A stretch of 64,000 bases of DNA from the NCBI RefSeq assembly GCF_001949145.1, contig NW_019091359.1, forward strand, positions 422,478 to 486,477, in the 5' to 3' direction. Of this stretch, positions 11,271 through 24,974 are shown in pieces. This stretch comes from Acanthaster planci. Lineage: Eukaryota > Echinodermata > Asteroidea > Valvatida > Acanthasteridae. Each line of letters starts with the position of its first letter. Position 1 is the first letter of the stretch. A program made the position numbers and the translations under genes. The notes under the pieces were generated by a model that saw only the letters and a list, made by a program, of their open reading frames with translations, ran no database searches and was not told where the DNA came from.

Positions 11271-14200
11271 AAGTTGAGAATTATTAAGTCATTGGCAAAA
11301 CAGCGGATGAGATTTCTATCGCTCGTGTTTAATTATAGAAATTTCCCCTAGCTCTCAGCTGATTTTTTTATGTTTGTTCAAAACAACCGAAAATCGACGC
11401 ACGAAGAAATATTAGTCCCAGTGTGCCTTTGGACCCACACTCGTAAAAGGGTCTACCCGCTGTCCTGCAGTAACTGTCTCGTTAAAAAGTTAATTAGGTG
11501 GGAGGGTTTACATTGCACTTGGTGTAAAAGGTGCAACTGAAGTGCCCAGTATAGAGTTATGTGCAGTCTCCAGCTAACGTGAAGACCTCAACCTATTTGG
11601 CTGCAGACAAGCTACAAACGAAGGACCTGAAACTCTGCGGTACCATCCACCTGCTCATGTTATCGTTCCGGCTGGCAGAAGGATACATTTCTTAAAGATA
11701 TACTATGTATACTTTGGTTATGTATTTCAGAAAGACGCTGCATTTTCCACTGGCTCACAAATTCTAGTGATGGTGGCGTGAAACTTCGTCTTCGGTATGT
11801 TAAGCTTATACGAGAATTGCAAATATTATGTTTCCGAGAGGGGTAAGGCCAGGACGTTCGTTTACATCAGAGAGGGAGACGTTGGATTTACAGGGGCATG
11901 TTCAGTTCCCCTATCTGAACAAAAACATCATGTCAACTGCAATGTGTCTGGCTGGAACGCCCCCAGGCGGCCTCACAAATCGCTTGCAGATTGGGGAAGT
12001 AGTCACCGAACGCACATTTTGCAGGAAACTGTAAGTAAGAAAGAAAAATGAATTTCCTCCCCCAAACAGACTGACAGATGAACTGTCTGATGAGAGCGGA
12101 CAGATCATCATTCAGCTGGCCGGACCCCGGAAAAGCCCAACGGTGGAAAACAAGGCGTTCGGTTTCACGTGTTGCGAATTACGCGCGAACGCGCCTGCAC
12201 AGATTGCGTTATCTCCTGTCAAGTTGTCCGAAAATATTGCGCTATATATACAGTTCATATTTGGATCTCCGATCAGTCATCAACCAAACACAAAATGCAG
12301 CAATAAGCATTGTGGCCATTTTGCCTCTGCAGTAGTCATGTGCGGCCAAAGACCCCAAAACTTGACATCTTGACAGGAGACGGCAAAGTTATGCCAATCG
12401 TGTAGACGAACTGAGCCTTTCGCATAAAGCCCACATCCGCGGTAGTTGACGTTCAGCATATACTTGTAAGAAGGTACTTGACATATTTGACACGAACAAA
12501 AATGGTTTTGGTATATGACTGTCATTTCTTGCTCTCCCGTTTCCAATGACCCCATACCGGTTTTCATTTTTGAGCACAGTAATCGCTTACAGCAATGCTT
12601 CCCCATACTAAAATTATTACCATGGGTGGCATTTTGTTCCAAATCTTGGGAAGTTTTCGAAGTTAACTACATCGGTGGTGACCTTATTTCAGTCCTACTC
12701 TAGAGGGCGTGCTGCTAAGTCATCAATTCCACGTGATCGCCTTTTTTTTATAAATTCGAACAGGATAAATAAAACCAGTCGACAAAAATTTGCCTTCGAA
12801 ATTATTGCAATGCCCGTCAAGAGTTTGTCAATTATGAACAGTTACCAAACAATACCTATAGCTTATAGGCTAAAAATACACCTGCCAAATTGACGATTCT
12901 GAAAACGTGCATGACTCTATCTCTGACCTATTTACAGGGCTTTGATCGAACTAGGTTAATGTGTTGCTTGTCTATGGCGGATACACACGTGCAACAAAGC
13001 CCGGAATCTGTCTCGTCAACCGGCCTAGGCACTTCGCATTGCTCGTCCCTTGTCCAAAGCTGTTGACTAACCACTAACTTTGGGAAAGCTCTATTACACA
13101 CAGTTATACCAACATTGACGGGCTTCCCATTAAAACAATTATGAAACCAGCTAAGCCACAGTGTATTAAATGTGCCCGTATAAAATTAACTGGTCTTCCC
13201 AAGCGCATTGGTGATGTGCTCTGAAATGTCTGTACATTGGTTCGCCAAAACGCTTTGATCAAAGAATTGAAGCGAGAAGTGACTGCAAACGACACGACGC
13301 GGAGTTGGCATCAGGAGAAAGTCATTTGAATTTCTTCTAATGCGAAAACTGGGCCATCTCCATAAGTGCGGCGTTGTTAACTTGTTCTGATGGCTTCCCA
13401 TACTTCTGTTGAAGTAACCTGCACAGACATTCGTCAATTAAGGAGTCACGTATTTTGAACTTGTTGCATTCCATCACAACCGTCAACATGCAGAAATTCT
13501 GGTATTGTCGCATTTTAAAATGTCTGGGTTTTGAATTGGATCACATGCGGGGGTCGTTTATGGTTTTCTTTTCTTTTTTTTGTATTTTCACAGAGAGTGT
13601 GAATATTCATTTCAGAAAAATATAATTTTAGAAATATAGGTCTATTGCATACAGGATGGTATTGTGTCTGATATTCACTACCAATACACGCACAAGTCTA
13701 TTCATGGGTGATCTTACAGAGCAATGGATGACAACCAGCTTGCCGAAGAAGTTTCTTCCCTGAAAAAAAGGTATTCTGTCAGCTCTATCTATTAACAAAA
13801 AACTGCGACTGGAAGATTAAGAAGAATGGCATAGGCAGAGCTGGAAAGGAGCCGACCGGCAGAATCGGCCTTCTTGAACTTTGTCTGCAATTAAGGAGTA
13901 GCTCAACCGCAGGAGCAGCAATTTGGGCGGCAGTTGCCCGGGCAACCTCCCCGAAAATGTCGGCAAAGTCCGGAGACGAGAGGGCGTGGAAAATACCTAG
14001 AAGTGGGTCAGTCCAATATCCTCTCGTAATTAGCCCGACACACGGCCGCATTGTTCAAGGCATCGCACCAGGGAGAAATTAAGAACACATTTTGTGCTTC
14101 ACGGTAAGTAGGCCGGGGGGCAAATTTCATATCGATAAATACCCTTTAGACCGATCTTCCGTAACAAGAAAAGAAATGGTTAATTGCGATGATAAAGGTT

Positions 14201-16126
14201 GGCATGTGGGATATTTTCGTTTAGTTTTTCGAGTGCTGAATCTCACATATTCATTATTACTGCGGACGTTTGTGCATATAATGCTCATAGGGAATTTATT
14301 CATTGTTTTTGATACGAAGGATAGTGTGAGACGTTCTGACCATGAATAGGCTGTGCGAGTTAAAACACTATAAAATTCTGCTGGGATGTTTCTGTAAAAA
14401 CCAAATCATGATTTAGATCAGTCATTAAACGGTAACATTTTTAAAGTGTTACACGATAAAGAAATGGATAAATTCTATGTTTTCCAATTGTGCCGTGGTT
14501 ATTATGCAATTTGTTATAGGTTTTTTTTTCTGACTTTTTATATTATGATTTGGAAAGAAGGTAAAAGTAACAGCAAATTGGTAATATTGTCCGTGAAGAC
14601 ATACCTACTTCGATCTACCGAACTGCTGAAAAATTACATCCACACATCGAAAAACAAATGCGAAAAACTGGATATCATCTAATTTACTTATTAGTATTTA
14701 CATGTATTTCAATAAGCTATGCTTTAATCAGCCGAACTGCACTGGAGGACAGGACAGGCAAATGCGAAGGCGTACAATAATCTGACAAAAGGGTTGCACA
14801 TTCTGATTACCCGTGATATACATCAAAAATGAAAAAAAAAAAAACTAGACAGGAGTGCAAGAATTTGTCCACCGATACATGTACAACTGATTTTTTTCCT
14901 TTCATAAAAGATGACTTAGGGTTTCCTTTGTTGCCATGTGAATGGCGGCCGGAGATCAGACGTTAGTTTTGAGGTTATTCTTTTGAGGTTTGAGTTTCTT
15001 GCTTTTAAATTTAGATAGGCTTATGTCAAAACGTGTACTGAATCCATTGGCGCACCAACTAATGGTTGTATCTGGGAGCATTGAGACTATCCACCACAGC
15101 CAGAGAGGATAAACGACCGGTGAATCATTTCCAATCCCAACATTACCGCTATATCACTTCTTCCATCATTTCTCTGACCGTATAGGAAAACGGATCATAG
15201 AAATGCAGTCACAGTGAAAGTCCACGTCTTTTGCTGGGTTAATCCTTCCCTGTCAACGGCCCGGCCCAGTCTGAATCTCCCTGAGCGAGCTCTCGCCGGA
15301 ACGACCCGGTTGAGAGCTTGCAATGGCCGGCCGCTTCACTAAAGCCTACAGGCGCCTATCTGTCTGGCGATCAACCCTCACCACAGCGTCATTTAAGCCG
15401 CAATATTAATACCTGGTAGTTTTAATATTTTTTCCCCAGGTTTTCCAGGACTTTTTAAGATAACACACGGGAAGGAAAGACAATAACCGTGGCAGCGCAG
15501 GGCAGCAATTCACCGACAGATTCATCATGGGCATGACCATTGGCCAGACATGCATCACGGACCAGACGAAATGTGGGGACGGATCTTGGAGCGAAAATCT
15601 GACTGCACACAATTGATTTGAGACCCTTACTAGAATCACGCACGGAAATTGCATTCACATGGCAGATATTTCGTTTCAGGTGAATTTGATGGTAATCCTG
15701 TGACACTATTAATTCTTTTTTGTGCTTTTTTCTAAGAATGCATTTCTCACCCTCTTCCAAGTTACAAAGTAGGCGATCAAATTACAACATGCTTATTAAT
15801 ATCTGAACGTAAGAATTTTTTATTCGTGTGGCATCATAATAATATATAATATATGAATATATGATATTAAATAAGCCTATATACAGCGCAGAATGTTCAG
15901 CCAATACAACTCTGTGTGCAGAGAGATTGTAGTCCTCTTATCAGAAATCTTCGAAATATTGTAATAATTCCATATTTGACATTCTGTCTCGAATTCCAAT
16001 AGCAGATGACGTATAGGCCAATTCGTTGTTATTTTGTTACATATTACTCATTCTATACATATTAACGTTATGACGTGATTCTACGTACGCGTTTGAAAAA
16101 TATACATGTAGCCAATAAATAGGGCT
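11271..16126. other. No gene recognised
   Basis: Mostly AT-rich. A plus-strand frame near 11800-12034 ends at a good donor (ACTGTAAGTAAG at about 12026), and a minus-strand frame spans 12280-12642. Neither resembles a known protein or has matching partner exons. A GC-richer patch lies at 15240-15400 and an AT palindrome-rich stretch at 15835-15875. Confidence 0.45.
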
Positions 16127-16140
16127 CAACAGAGGGCGCT
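16127..16140 (+). promoter_or_regulatory. CTCF-like site 1
   Basis: CAACAGAGGGCGCT fits the CTCF core CANNAGRNGGCRSY at every fixed position. The same first twelve bases recur three more times in the window. Binding is inferred from the motif only. Confidence 0.35.
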
Positions 16141-16489
16141 CTGAATAAACATGCTCGCCTCTTTTTCAAAAGCAGTGGAAATTTCCCGACTATGTTCCAA
16201 ACTGTCTATTGTAATTCAACCAGGCTTTGAAGACGGCTCTTTGAGGTTCCAGTTTAAAGTCTTCACAGATAGATGTGCCTTTTTGCATGTCATAGGTATA
16301 GGTTTATCTTTTGTAGGTTTTGCAGCTTTTGTCAATTTAAAGATTACCCCCAAAGGACTGTGTAATAAACCCACTCTGATTGAGCTACCCCTCCGTTTTA
16401 ATCCTCTTTGTAAGAATGGGATGACAAGCGTGCGCTTTTACAATGATAAACTGATTAGGTTGTGTTATCAATGGGGGTCCCTTAAGATA
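16141..16489. other. Open frame of uncertain meaning
   Basis: A plus-strand frame runs 16151-16567 (138 codons). Its translation is hydrophobic in the middle but matches no family I recognise. There is no supporting splice or start context, so I treat it as chance. Confidence 0.3.
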
Positions 16490-17110
16490 TCGTCGAGTTG
16501 CCACCACAGAGGCCGTGAGCACACAAAGACGGATAATTCCGGCCTTTTTGTCTCTCTCTTGTCTTAATGAACCAGGCCGTGTCCTGCGTTGCCACAGCAA
16601 CCATACTTAAGCCCCAAGCTGCCCAATTAAAATCTCCAGGACGACCCGATGCACCGGGTATCTTGTACTTTTCTCCCCTACCAGTGCTAATGGAGCGCAT
16701 CTGCACGCATTGATGTCAACTGTTGAATTTGGACGGGTGAAGAGGACACGAACACCGCGGGAATCGGGGCTCTGCGCTGGCCAGGGCAAACTCGACCGTC
16801 CTGCCTCTCTCTGTCTTATCTTTTAGTACCTCTCGTTGAAATGCAATCCCTGGGAAAAAAGTCAGGTCTTTTCGTCGGTTAAAAAACGGGAGCAAACACG
16901 CCACCAGAGCGCTCGGCAAACACCCCCCTGTTTAGATAGAACTTGACTGATCAATGACCGAAAATATCCAGAGTGTTGATGGGTAGTTTGGGGGCGGGGA
17001 ACGGTATGAAGCAAGGACGAGAATGAAAGGAGGAGAGCTGGGAGGATTTTAGTCCACCCCAAATGCTATCGAGCGCCCCTGCCCATCTTCGGTCAATCGC
17101 TCCTGAAGTA
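16490..17110. promoter_or_regulatory. GC-rich patch with RFX X-box
   Basis: GC-rich relative to both flanks. It contains GTTGCCACAGCAAC at 16588-16601, an imperfect palindrome fitting the RFX X-box pattern GTNRCC-N(0-3)-RGYAAC with two spacer bases. RFX factors drive ciliary genes in animals, so such a site near a promoter would be meaningful. Here no adjacent gene can be identified. Confidence 0.35.
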
Positions 17111-19799
17111 AGGTTGGACGCAGGTACTTTAGATTTGAAAATATTTCAAGTAAACGAGTTCACAAGGGAACAAGATAGGTGATGCATGGAAAGAAACTTC
17201 AGATTAAAGACATTTCAATACAAAGGAATAAACAAAGACAGGAAAGGATTGCAACTGTAACTGACGAATATAGTATTTCGCAATGAAATAGGAAGAGAAA
17301 GAAAAAGTGTTTGGATTTTAATTTGAAATCATTTAAAGTAGTTTCCCCAAAAACCTGATCTTTTTTCATCTCATATAGTGTTTGTTAGAATATAAGAAAC
17401 CGTAAATAAAAATGTTTAAAATAAAAGGTAGCTGTCTTTTCGCAGATGGCCCCGTCGTTTTTGAGAATTCAGTGAAAGCTATGCAAATAATTCTAGAAGC
17501 AGAAATGGCATCTGCGAAATGTCCAGCGTACACGAATTCATGAATTCATTCATTAATTTATCATCATGTCATTTGTGTACGTCCAAGTACAACCGGAGTC
17601 CCACATCCATCATATTGCTGTAGATTGTGGTACTGCCGCACACCTACCGTCGTCCCGTCCTTGACAGTTGTTCATTGCCATATCAGCGCCAGTCTAATTT
17701 CGACATAGCACCATGTCACAATTGCATGGAGTTATGTTGTATCTTAACTATACTTCGTGAAAGGTTTTCCTACTTTCGTTTTCAGTTGTTTGTGGGATAA
17801 AAATATTAAAAGTGAATCAAGTCCTTCAAAGTTTTCAACCCAGTAGGCCTATTTACATTTTCATTAAAAAGTTTGAGCACATGCAAAACAAAAAGACTTG
17901 CAGTTTGTCTACTTTTTGTCTACCGTTTTTATTATTTTATCTCGTCTATGGAAGTCTGTCAAACTTTTAAATTGAAAGTGGATTTCAGGCTAGAAGAGAA
18001 AGACTGAAGAATCTGGATTTTTTTTTGCAATGTACATGTTACAATAGCTTTTTGTTCTCTGTTTTACACCTAATGTGGGTTTGTTCTGTGACCCTTTCAA
18101 TATGGGTCTTTATATAATCAATCGGTTGTTCTGGGATAATTACCGGTAGACAATCTGCATTGGTAATCCAAGAAAATGCAATATATTTGACACAAATATA
18201 CAAGCCTCATCCCCTGGTCTTCAAACGAATCACGTCTTTATGAAAGTGATCCCCCGCATGTGCTTGATAGTCCCACGTCATGTTTGTGGCAACTTCACCC
18301 CGCGGATTTTGAGACAGTGTCGGTGATGTTTCAGGGCCATTTGATTTCTGGCCCGAGCAGTCGTACAACTTTGTACACGGAACAGGAAACGAATGGCAGT
18401 ATATTCGTGCATTCGTGCTTAGGAATAAAGAGCTCTTACAGAGCAATTCAAACGTGCTCCATTCTCTCTTTAAAACACGGATATTTCAAGGCACGTGAGT
18501 GGCCAGAACATTTTCCTGATTGTTAATTTTTAAAGTAAATCGGCTTGTGTAATATTCACCCGCCACGTAGAAAACTGAAATAGGTCAATAAATATCGCAA
18601 AGACGCCCTCGTAACATCTAGAGAGATAATAGGCTGAATGTCATTCAAGTTATTGTGTTTGGCAAACTCGAAAGTGAAAAATAATACGTTCAGTGGGGAA
18701 ATGGAATCCGTATCAAAAATATAACAAAGAAGTTGGAATTTGTCTATTTTATTGAACGATGAAATGCTTAATTTTTAAAGATGCACTCCATCGTGATCAA
18801 CTGAAATAACGGCATTCTAGTTCCTTTCAATTTTTCAAGTACATGTACCTGCTGGAGAGATGCATGTTTATACATTGGCATCGCAGGAAATGCATTATAA
18901 ATTTTGCCTGTGCCCATGTACGCCCGCACGTTAATCCAAGCCATTTATGCAATTAAAGTTTTCAAATGAATTATTAACTTGAATTGTGTACCTTTTGTAA
19001 GAACTCGAGCGTGGCTAGAATTTTGTGGTTGCTATTAATGATGAATGTTGACCGCACAGAAATACGGCCTTTAGTTGACTTTGTTTTCCGGATATCTTTT
19101 AAATGTTGACGGGAATCGACAGCAGATTTATCGATTTTTGATGGGAAATTGGAGGTAGAATTTTCCAGTGTCTTTATTCATTTATGCTTTCATTCAATTT
19201 TCATTATTCGATTTCAATTCGCATACAGTTACCTGGTGATTATTCGATATCAGTTCACAGTTGCTTGTGATTTACCATACAGTCTTCTGAGACGTTCGGT
19301 GTCAGACATTTTGTAGGCGTCGAGGTTTCCTTGTTAAATCAAATTTTCTTGAAGGAAGTCTGTGGAAGTTTCGCCATATTATCAATTTTCCAACATGTAA
19401 TACTTTTGAAAATAGCATTCGTTGGTTATTTGGACAAAAACATGTTGCCCAATTTCAAGAAATTTCTAGGCACAACACCGACGTGGCCATTTTATGCCGC
19501 ATCCACTTGGCTCAGATAGTGAAAATGCAATGAATACATGTACATAATGTTGCTTAATACGTCATGAATATAGGTCTGTGTAAACAGTTAACTGTTTATG
19601 ACCCATTCAGAAATCCTAGTTGCTTTTGTGAAACAAAGAAATTAGGTTTTATGTCTTGTAAATGATATGTGCAATATAACGGGATATTATCACGAAAATT
19701 AAGACGGGTGAAGCACAAGATCAGTAGTTATTGGTAAAAACCGGTTTCTGATTTCCTAATAATTCATATACAATCACTCCGAAAGGTTATGGTTGGTGA
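17111..19799. other. No gene recognised; local duplication and palindrome
   Basis: AT-rich. A 36-bp unit beginning ATTATTCGATTTCA at 19203 is followed directly by a diverged 31-bp copy at 19239-19269, an old tandem duplication. An 18-bp perfect palindrome, TAAACAGTTAACTGTTTA, at 19581-19598 contains two facing Myb-like AACNGTT words. Octamer ATGCAAAT near 17479. Confidence 0.55.
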
Positions 19800-20010
19800 C
19801 AGTTAACTCAAGGCGTGTGCCTGCTGACGTGTCAGCGAAGAAGTTGAAGGTTGGAATTAAGGAAAGGAAGTTTAACGGCGTTGCAACGAAACTTGGCCGT
19901 CTCTAGGCGGTACGAGCCCCGGGAGCAAGGAGCGTTCCGCCGTGGCCGAGCCAGCGTGAAAGGGGGCCTGAGGGCTTGGCACGTTGAGTAATCATAAAGA
20001 GATGCCATGG
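19800..20010. promoter_or_regulatory. GC-rich patch
   Basis: Short GC/CpG-rich island (CTAGGCGGTACGAGCCCC, GTTCCGCCGTGGCCGAGCC) between AT-rich flanks. No frame or repeat recognised. Candidate regulatory element by composition only. Confidence 0.25.
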
Positions 20011-20631
20011 GCGCGATAGACGTCGGGGTTAACTGTCCATGTGCATTACCATCAGAACACGGCAGGGAGCATGTGTCATTGTCGTATGTAAGCTGCTAAC
20101 CCCAGCGTTCTGACACCCCCTCCCCCCAAAAAATTGTTTTTCTGCGATTGTATTTCACATTTTTGAAGTGGAAGCCATCTGACGCTGAGAGACGTATCAC
20201 ACTTCACTGTTTTCAGACTTAATCTTTTTCCAGTCTTCAACACAGAGTCGAGACACTTCCTTCAGCTAACGTGATCTTTTTTTTTTCAGAGAGAAACAAA
20301 AAGGGCCCATTTACGTGTACCGTAGGCCTAGGGCGCCATGTGTTCATAAGTCCCTCACTCCATCTAAGGCACCGTCACTGAATTTATGGCGCTGCGTGGA
20401 AAGCGCCCAGAGCGTCGAATTTCATGTTGACGCTAAACTCGTGCTAAGCAAGCCAGGCCAAAACTGGTATGAACTCCGACACTCTGTACTTACAAACTTT
20501 GCGTGCAAGTTGTGCAAAATGTAATGTATATACATGTACACTGCAAAATGTTTCTGACTTAATTGTAAATTGTAAATGTTGACTGTAAATGTTTCAATGC
20601 TTTCCTGGTAACACTTTAAGAACAAGTTGCG

Positions 20632-20770
20632 GTGTTAATAATCCACAGCTGAACACGCCGTGGTGTTTATTTTTGATACAAATACGTGTTGAAGTGTTAA
20701 TAAATTCAGAAACAATGGCACATTTGAGTGTTAATAACAAGACAAACATGTTTATCGATCGTTAACACTG
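20632..20770. repeat. GTGTTAAT short-motif array
   Basis: GTGTTAAT occurs at 20632, 20694 and 20728, with a related GGTGTTTAT near 20662 and the inverted form CGTTAACACTG at 20760-20770. The spacing is irregular, so this is not a simple tandem repeat. It resembles the decayed interior of a palindromic MITE. Confidence 0.45.
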
Positions 20771-22559
20771 TTTGAATCCCAAAACACACTTTTATTTCCT
20801 AAAAGATGTTTGATTTTAAACGGCTAGATGCTTACAAACATAAAGACGCGGTTTTAATGGGCATTTATGATAGAGATGAAATAGAAATTTCTCTACATTT
20901 TATCAGAAAACCCCTTTCCATAACAGCTGTTGGAAGTGAAATTAGATGGAGTGGATGAGACATGCAATTGTAAATCACTTCACATCGGAGGACCTGTAAA
21001 CACGCAACAATTAACCTTGATTAACAAATGCAAAAAGGATTACGATCTTTCCAATGGTGACCCCTTAAGAGGGTTTTATATTATTGTATAAATTCATCAA
21101 GTAATGCAGAAAATAAATGCACAACTTCAACAACTTTAAAGTAGAACAAATCAACAGTCATTTGAAAGGAATTTTGCACAGTGACCGTGTGCATAATGTT
21201 GCGCCCGCCCCTTTTGTCATAGGCCTATGGCTATAGGATTTGATTATCCAATAGGCCATGTAGGCACTGCGCCCAGGGTCTCTGAAAAACTGGGATTCAT
21301 AGATTACGAAACATTGTAGGGGCCAGTATCAAAATACAGCAGTGTTCCATGTCAGTCCTCTGTGGAACTATCAGATTTATTTTTAAAAGGGACTTTCCAG
21401 ATCTCTGTCTATGCTTTTGTCGGCGTATTTGTAATTTACATAGCTTGCCCTGGGTATTTGTTAATTGAACAGAATGATATTGGGTCCTGTGTTTGACCTG
21501 GGTTGCCAAACTGAATATCAACCCCTTTTAAACCATTGTCACTATCCCAATTTTGCTTTTCAGATCTCCATCCCCTTACAATCTGCCACTCTGAGACCAG
21601 GCAACGGTTACACCTGCACCCTTCCTGACAGATATTGAATAGCAAATGAGATATACGCCGTTCAAAAATCGTTCCAGTTATCTTGTTTGTCAATCCGTGG
21701 GAGACTGGGGCGGAGAAATATTCCTCTTCCCTACTTTTTAAGTGGAGGATATCCTTTTGTTTATCATCACTTAGGGGGCCTATATACATAATTTTGAAAA
21801 AGAAAGATTATTTGAAAATGAAATTCATCTTGCAAAAGTGTTTGCTAAAAAGTGGTAAAAACTGCCCCAGATCACAACTCAGAGAAGCCAAACTTTTCCT
21901 CTAAGCCTGCGCCGTTAGGACGTCGCACTAGCCTTAGTTCTGATGAAGGTTGTGCCCCCCAAACGCTTTTGAAAAGCAATTGGTGCCCTTGATGGTCACA
22001 AGGTGTACTGTGACAGGGTCGTCGAGTTATGCAAAATAATGCTGACTTTTGAACTGCGGGAAAATGCGAAATACCATTTTGTTTAATTTTCTTTAAAGTT
22101 TACTTTTTCAGTATCAACGATATGAACAAATTCAACTGTCTTGTCGTAGATCAACAAAGAAACACCCAGGTACAGAATGGGTCAAAGCAAAAACGAGAAA
22201 CTGTTCCATTTTGTATGAAGAAGTATTATAATGCTGGGGCTTCTTCTTAATGGGTGTCATTCAATTTTATTCTATGAATAATGATGTTAGTTTGAATAAA
22301 CAAGAACGTTTAGGAATCGAAAATGAGTGTGAATTTAACACAGTGACGTTTTACATGTATAAGGAGTTCATTAGTCCAGAGCGTGGTCTTTTTCACTAGT
22401 TTGCATTGTTTTTATATCGGGCATTATTATGAGCTGTGTTGCCACGTGGATATATTTGTAATGGATGTTATGATGAAAGGTTCTTTATAGCTAAACCGCT
22501 AATCAAATGTTTGTGTGCGTAAGCACTATTTTGACGTCATCAATTTTATGCAGTGACTT
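20771..22559. other. No gene recognised
   Basis: AT-rich. A minus-strand frame at 21436-21789 (117 codons) is not recognisable. A stretch near 21938-21965 (TCTGATGAAGG followed by CCCCCCAAACGC) recalls sequences found at retroelement 3' ends. A full CRE palindrome, TGACGTCA, lies at 22532-22539. Confidence 0.45.
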
Positions 22560-23480
22560 CAACCAATCCGACCTTTCCATTTCGAAGCCTGGTCACACCC
22601 ACGGTTTCACCTAGGCCATGGGGGTTCAAAATCTGGCCGGACGGTCTTCATTCAATCAATCCACAACCACGAAAGTGAAAAGGCATGCGGGAGGCCAGCA
22701 ACAGATCAAGATTCGTCATCCATTTTCAGAACGAATTAGACCTGAAATACTCCAGACATTGGTTATTTACGGTACTCCTATCCTGCTCCGGCCTGATAGA
22801 GTGCCGTGTCGTGTGTACCCGTTGTCTCTTGTGCTTGTCCTCCACAACTGCTCCCGCGCAAACATGTTGCCACGGCTACCCCTCTGCCGCCACGCGCCAA
22901 ACTACTTTCAGATGGCGCGGAAGTTTCCCGCGTATCACCTGACGTGTGACAAGCACATCTGTCAACACCTCCCCTCTCCCGCCGGCCCGAGTCTCTATCA
23001 ACCTAAAGAAGAGGGGAAATTTTTTGTCGATTGACGGCCTGACTAGGGGAAGCAGCACAGGAAATTCTTGACCAAACTCCTTTCATAACATGCATGTGAG
23101 GAGAACCTGTTCATATTTGAAGTGCCGGTTCCCCTCTCTTCCCTGCCCGCGCGGCTCTCGGGTACGCGCGTTAGAGGTTATTATGCCCCCCCCCCACCGA
23201 TCTGTCAGTCACTCTCGGAGAACCTTACGGGGGGAAGCTTGTTGCAAAATACACCAGGCATGTTGGCTGGAGATGTGGCGGCCTCATGAGGCCCGACCTT
23301 TAGGTAGTCTCTTAGGCAGCTCAACTTGAGTAAATGTTGTCACAGGACGGGGTCTGACGAGTGAGCGGGCGTGCATCGCGCTGACTGGCATCGGGACAAG
23401 ACGTGGGGGGTCGGTCCCCCCTCAGAGGGCTGGAACGTGAGAAGGCAGGAACTGACGAGTCTCAGCGATAGAGACTTGAA
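22560..23480. promoter_or_regulatory. GC-rich patch
   Basis: One of the longest GC-rich islands, with a C11 run near 23187 and an X-box-like GTTGCCACGGCTACC near 22866. Two plus-strand frames (22618-23034 and 22685-22942) overlap in different phases, and a minus frame lies at 22876-23058. This multi-frame openness argues for composition, not coding. Candidate promoter or enhancer. Confidence 0.3.
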
Positions 23481-24079
23481 CAATGGCCGGCAAAATTGAC
23501 TGTGATGGAATCTTTTCATCTCGACATTTTCTGGGCAATTGATCATTATAGTGTTACGGTAAAAACAAAGTTGGATACCCCGGTGTGAAATTGGTTTGTC
23601 ACTTTCTACCTGTACTAAAGAGCAAGAACACGTATCTTTAACTCAACAAATAATTGACTATATTGTTTGTATCCCATACGATGCTCCAAAAAAGATAACA
23701 ATAGTCATCTTAACAGCATAAAAATCATGAAATTGGTTTTGTGTCACGGTTTGGTTTTCAGGAACAATGCGCAAAGATCAGCCTCAAGTGGAAATAATGC
23801 ATTGAATTTCAATGACTGGAAATTTGGCTTACCCAGCCCTTAACATGCAGGCTATGCCCATTATGTAGCTGCAAACATTTAAACCTTGAGATTCGGGTCT
23901 AAAGACCAACCGAAAAAAGGCCACTTATTGCCAAGTAAAATCAAGTTCATTAATTTGTCTACGAAGCCTTCTACCCAGAACAAAACGTTCATTCATTAAA
24001 TCTGCCTTCTTTTTACAACTCTGTGGGGTTCCTTCTTCGAATAATTCAAGGCCAATCGAATGACAGTTCATGATTCACT
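23481..24079. other. No gene recognised
   Basis: AT-rich spacer between two GC-rich patches. Nothing of note on either strand. Confidence 0.5.
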
Positions 24080-24974
24080 AGCAATAAAAGCGGCTAATGG
24101 TTCATCCTCCGATATCATGGCGGAAAAAAAACAAAGGTGTTGAGCTGTCCATAACAGATTAGGCCAAGAAAGCAAACCTCCCCATCCTCTTCCGCCATAG
24201 AGCTGCTGTCTCTCACCAATCTGTTTAGTGATTAGGGGGTTCTTCGATTGATCAAATACCGCTGTCACGGTCGCTTCCCCCCCCCCTCTTTTTGTCCCTT
24301 CTTGTGACGACGTTTTCTCCTTCGCAACCCCTTCATGCACGAAACATTCATTGCCTCGACTTGACTGTCGACACCCGACTCAGCTTGTCTCCACAGCACG
24401 CCGCTTTATGGGTCGGCAAGTAAACAATGCTTGCAGAAAAAAGTACTGGCCTGCTTACAGGAAATAGGGAAATGCCAATCTCACTTTGTAACCATTCGGA
24501 TCTCGGCTGAATGAAATTAGAAATCCTTTCAAACCCAGCAACGAAGTAACGTCTTATTTCAAATGGGGCTTCCTTTTCAAGGATCGGTCGTTAGCCGCTT
24601 CGGAAACAAAACAATCGTCACTCAGTGCCAAAGTTGAAAATGAAGGTGTTGCGCAAACCACCTGAGCCTTGCAGCATGGCACGACCTGCCGGCACATGTG
24701 TATCGTGTAATGTGTAGACGGGGTACGCGACCGGTGCTTTGTTGCGAGCGCACAGCCTTCCCTTGTGAAAAGGCAAATCGGGGCAATTAATTAGCTGCTT
24801 AAAATCATCCGCTCTGGCCGCACTGAGTTAGCCCTGGTTGCGGGAGCGCCACTGAGTCGGCAGAGGAGAAGGCAGAAGAAGCCGAATATTAGATCAGAGC
24901 GAATGGAAACACAGTATTTCCGCAGAGTGTGAAAAACACGAGGGCCTTCCGTTGTGCTTAATGGTCAGGGCAGT
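24080..24974 (+). promoter_or_regulatory. GC-rich patch, possible promoter
   Basis: GC-rich island with a homeodomain-type core (GGCAATTAATTAGCTGC near 24783) and purine-rich sequence before an ATG at 24975. It lies directly upstream of the only plausible spliced 5' coding pair in the window, which makes it the best promoter candidate. There is no TATA box or proven transcription start. Confidence 0.3.

Noticed and set aside
10588-14437. Shared 13-mer TTAAACGGTAACA at about 10588 and 14424
   Set aside because: Many pairs of exact 13-mers are expected by chance in 64 kb, and the flanks do not match.
16151-16567. 138-codon plus-strand frame with a hydrophobic middle
   Set aside because: No recognisable family, no supporting start or splice signals, and neighbouring frames are similarly open.
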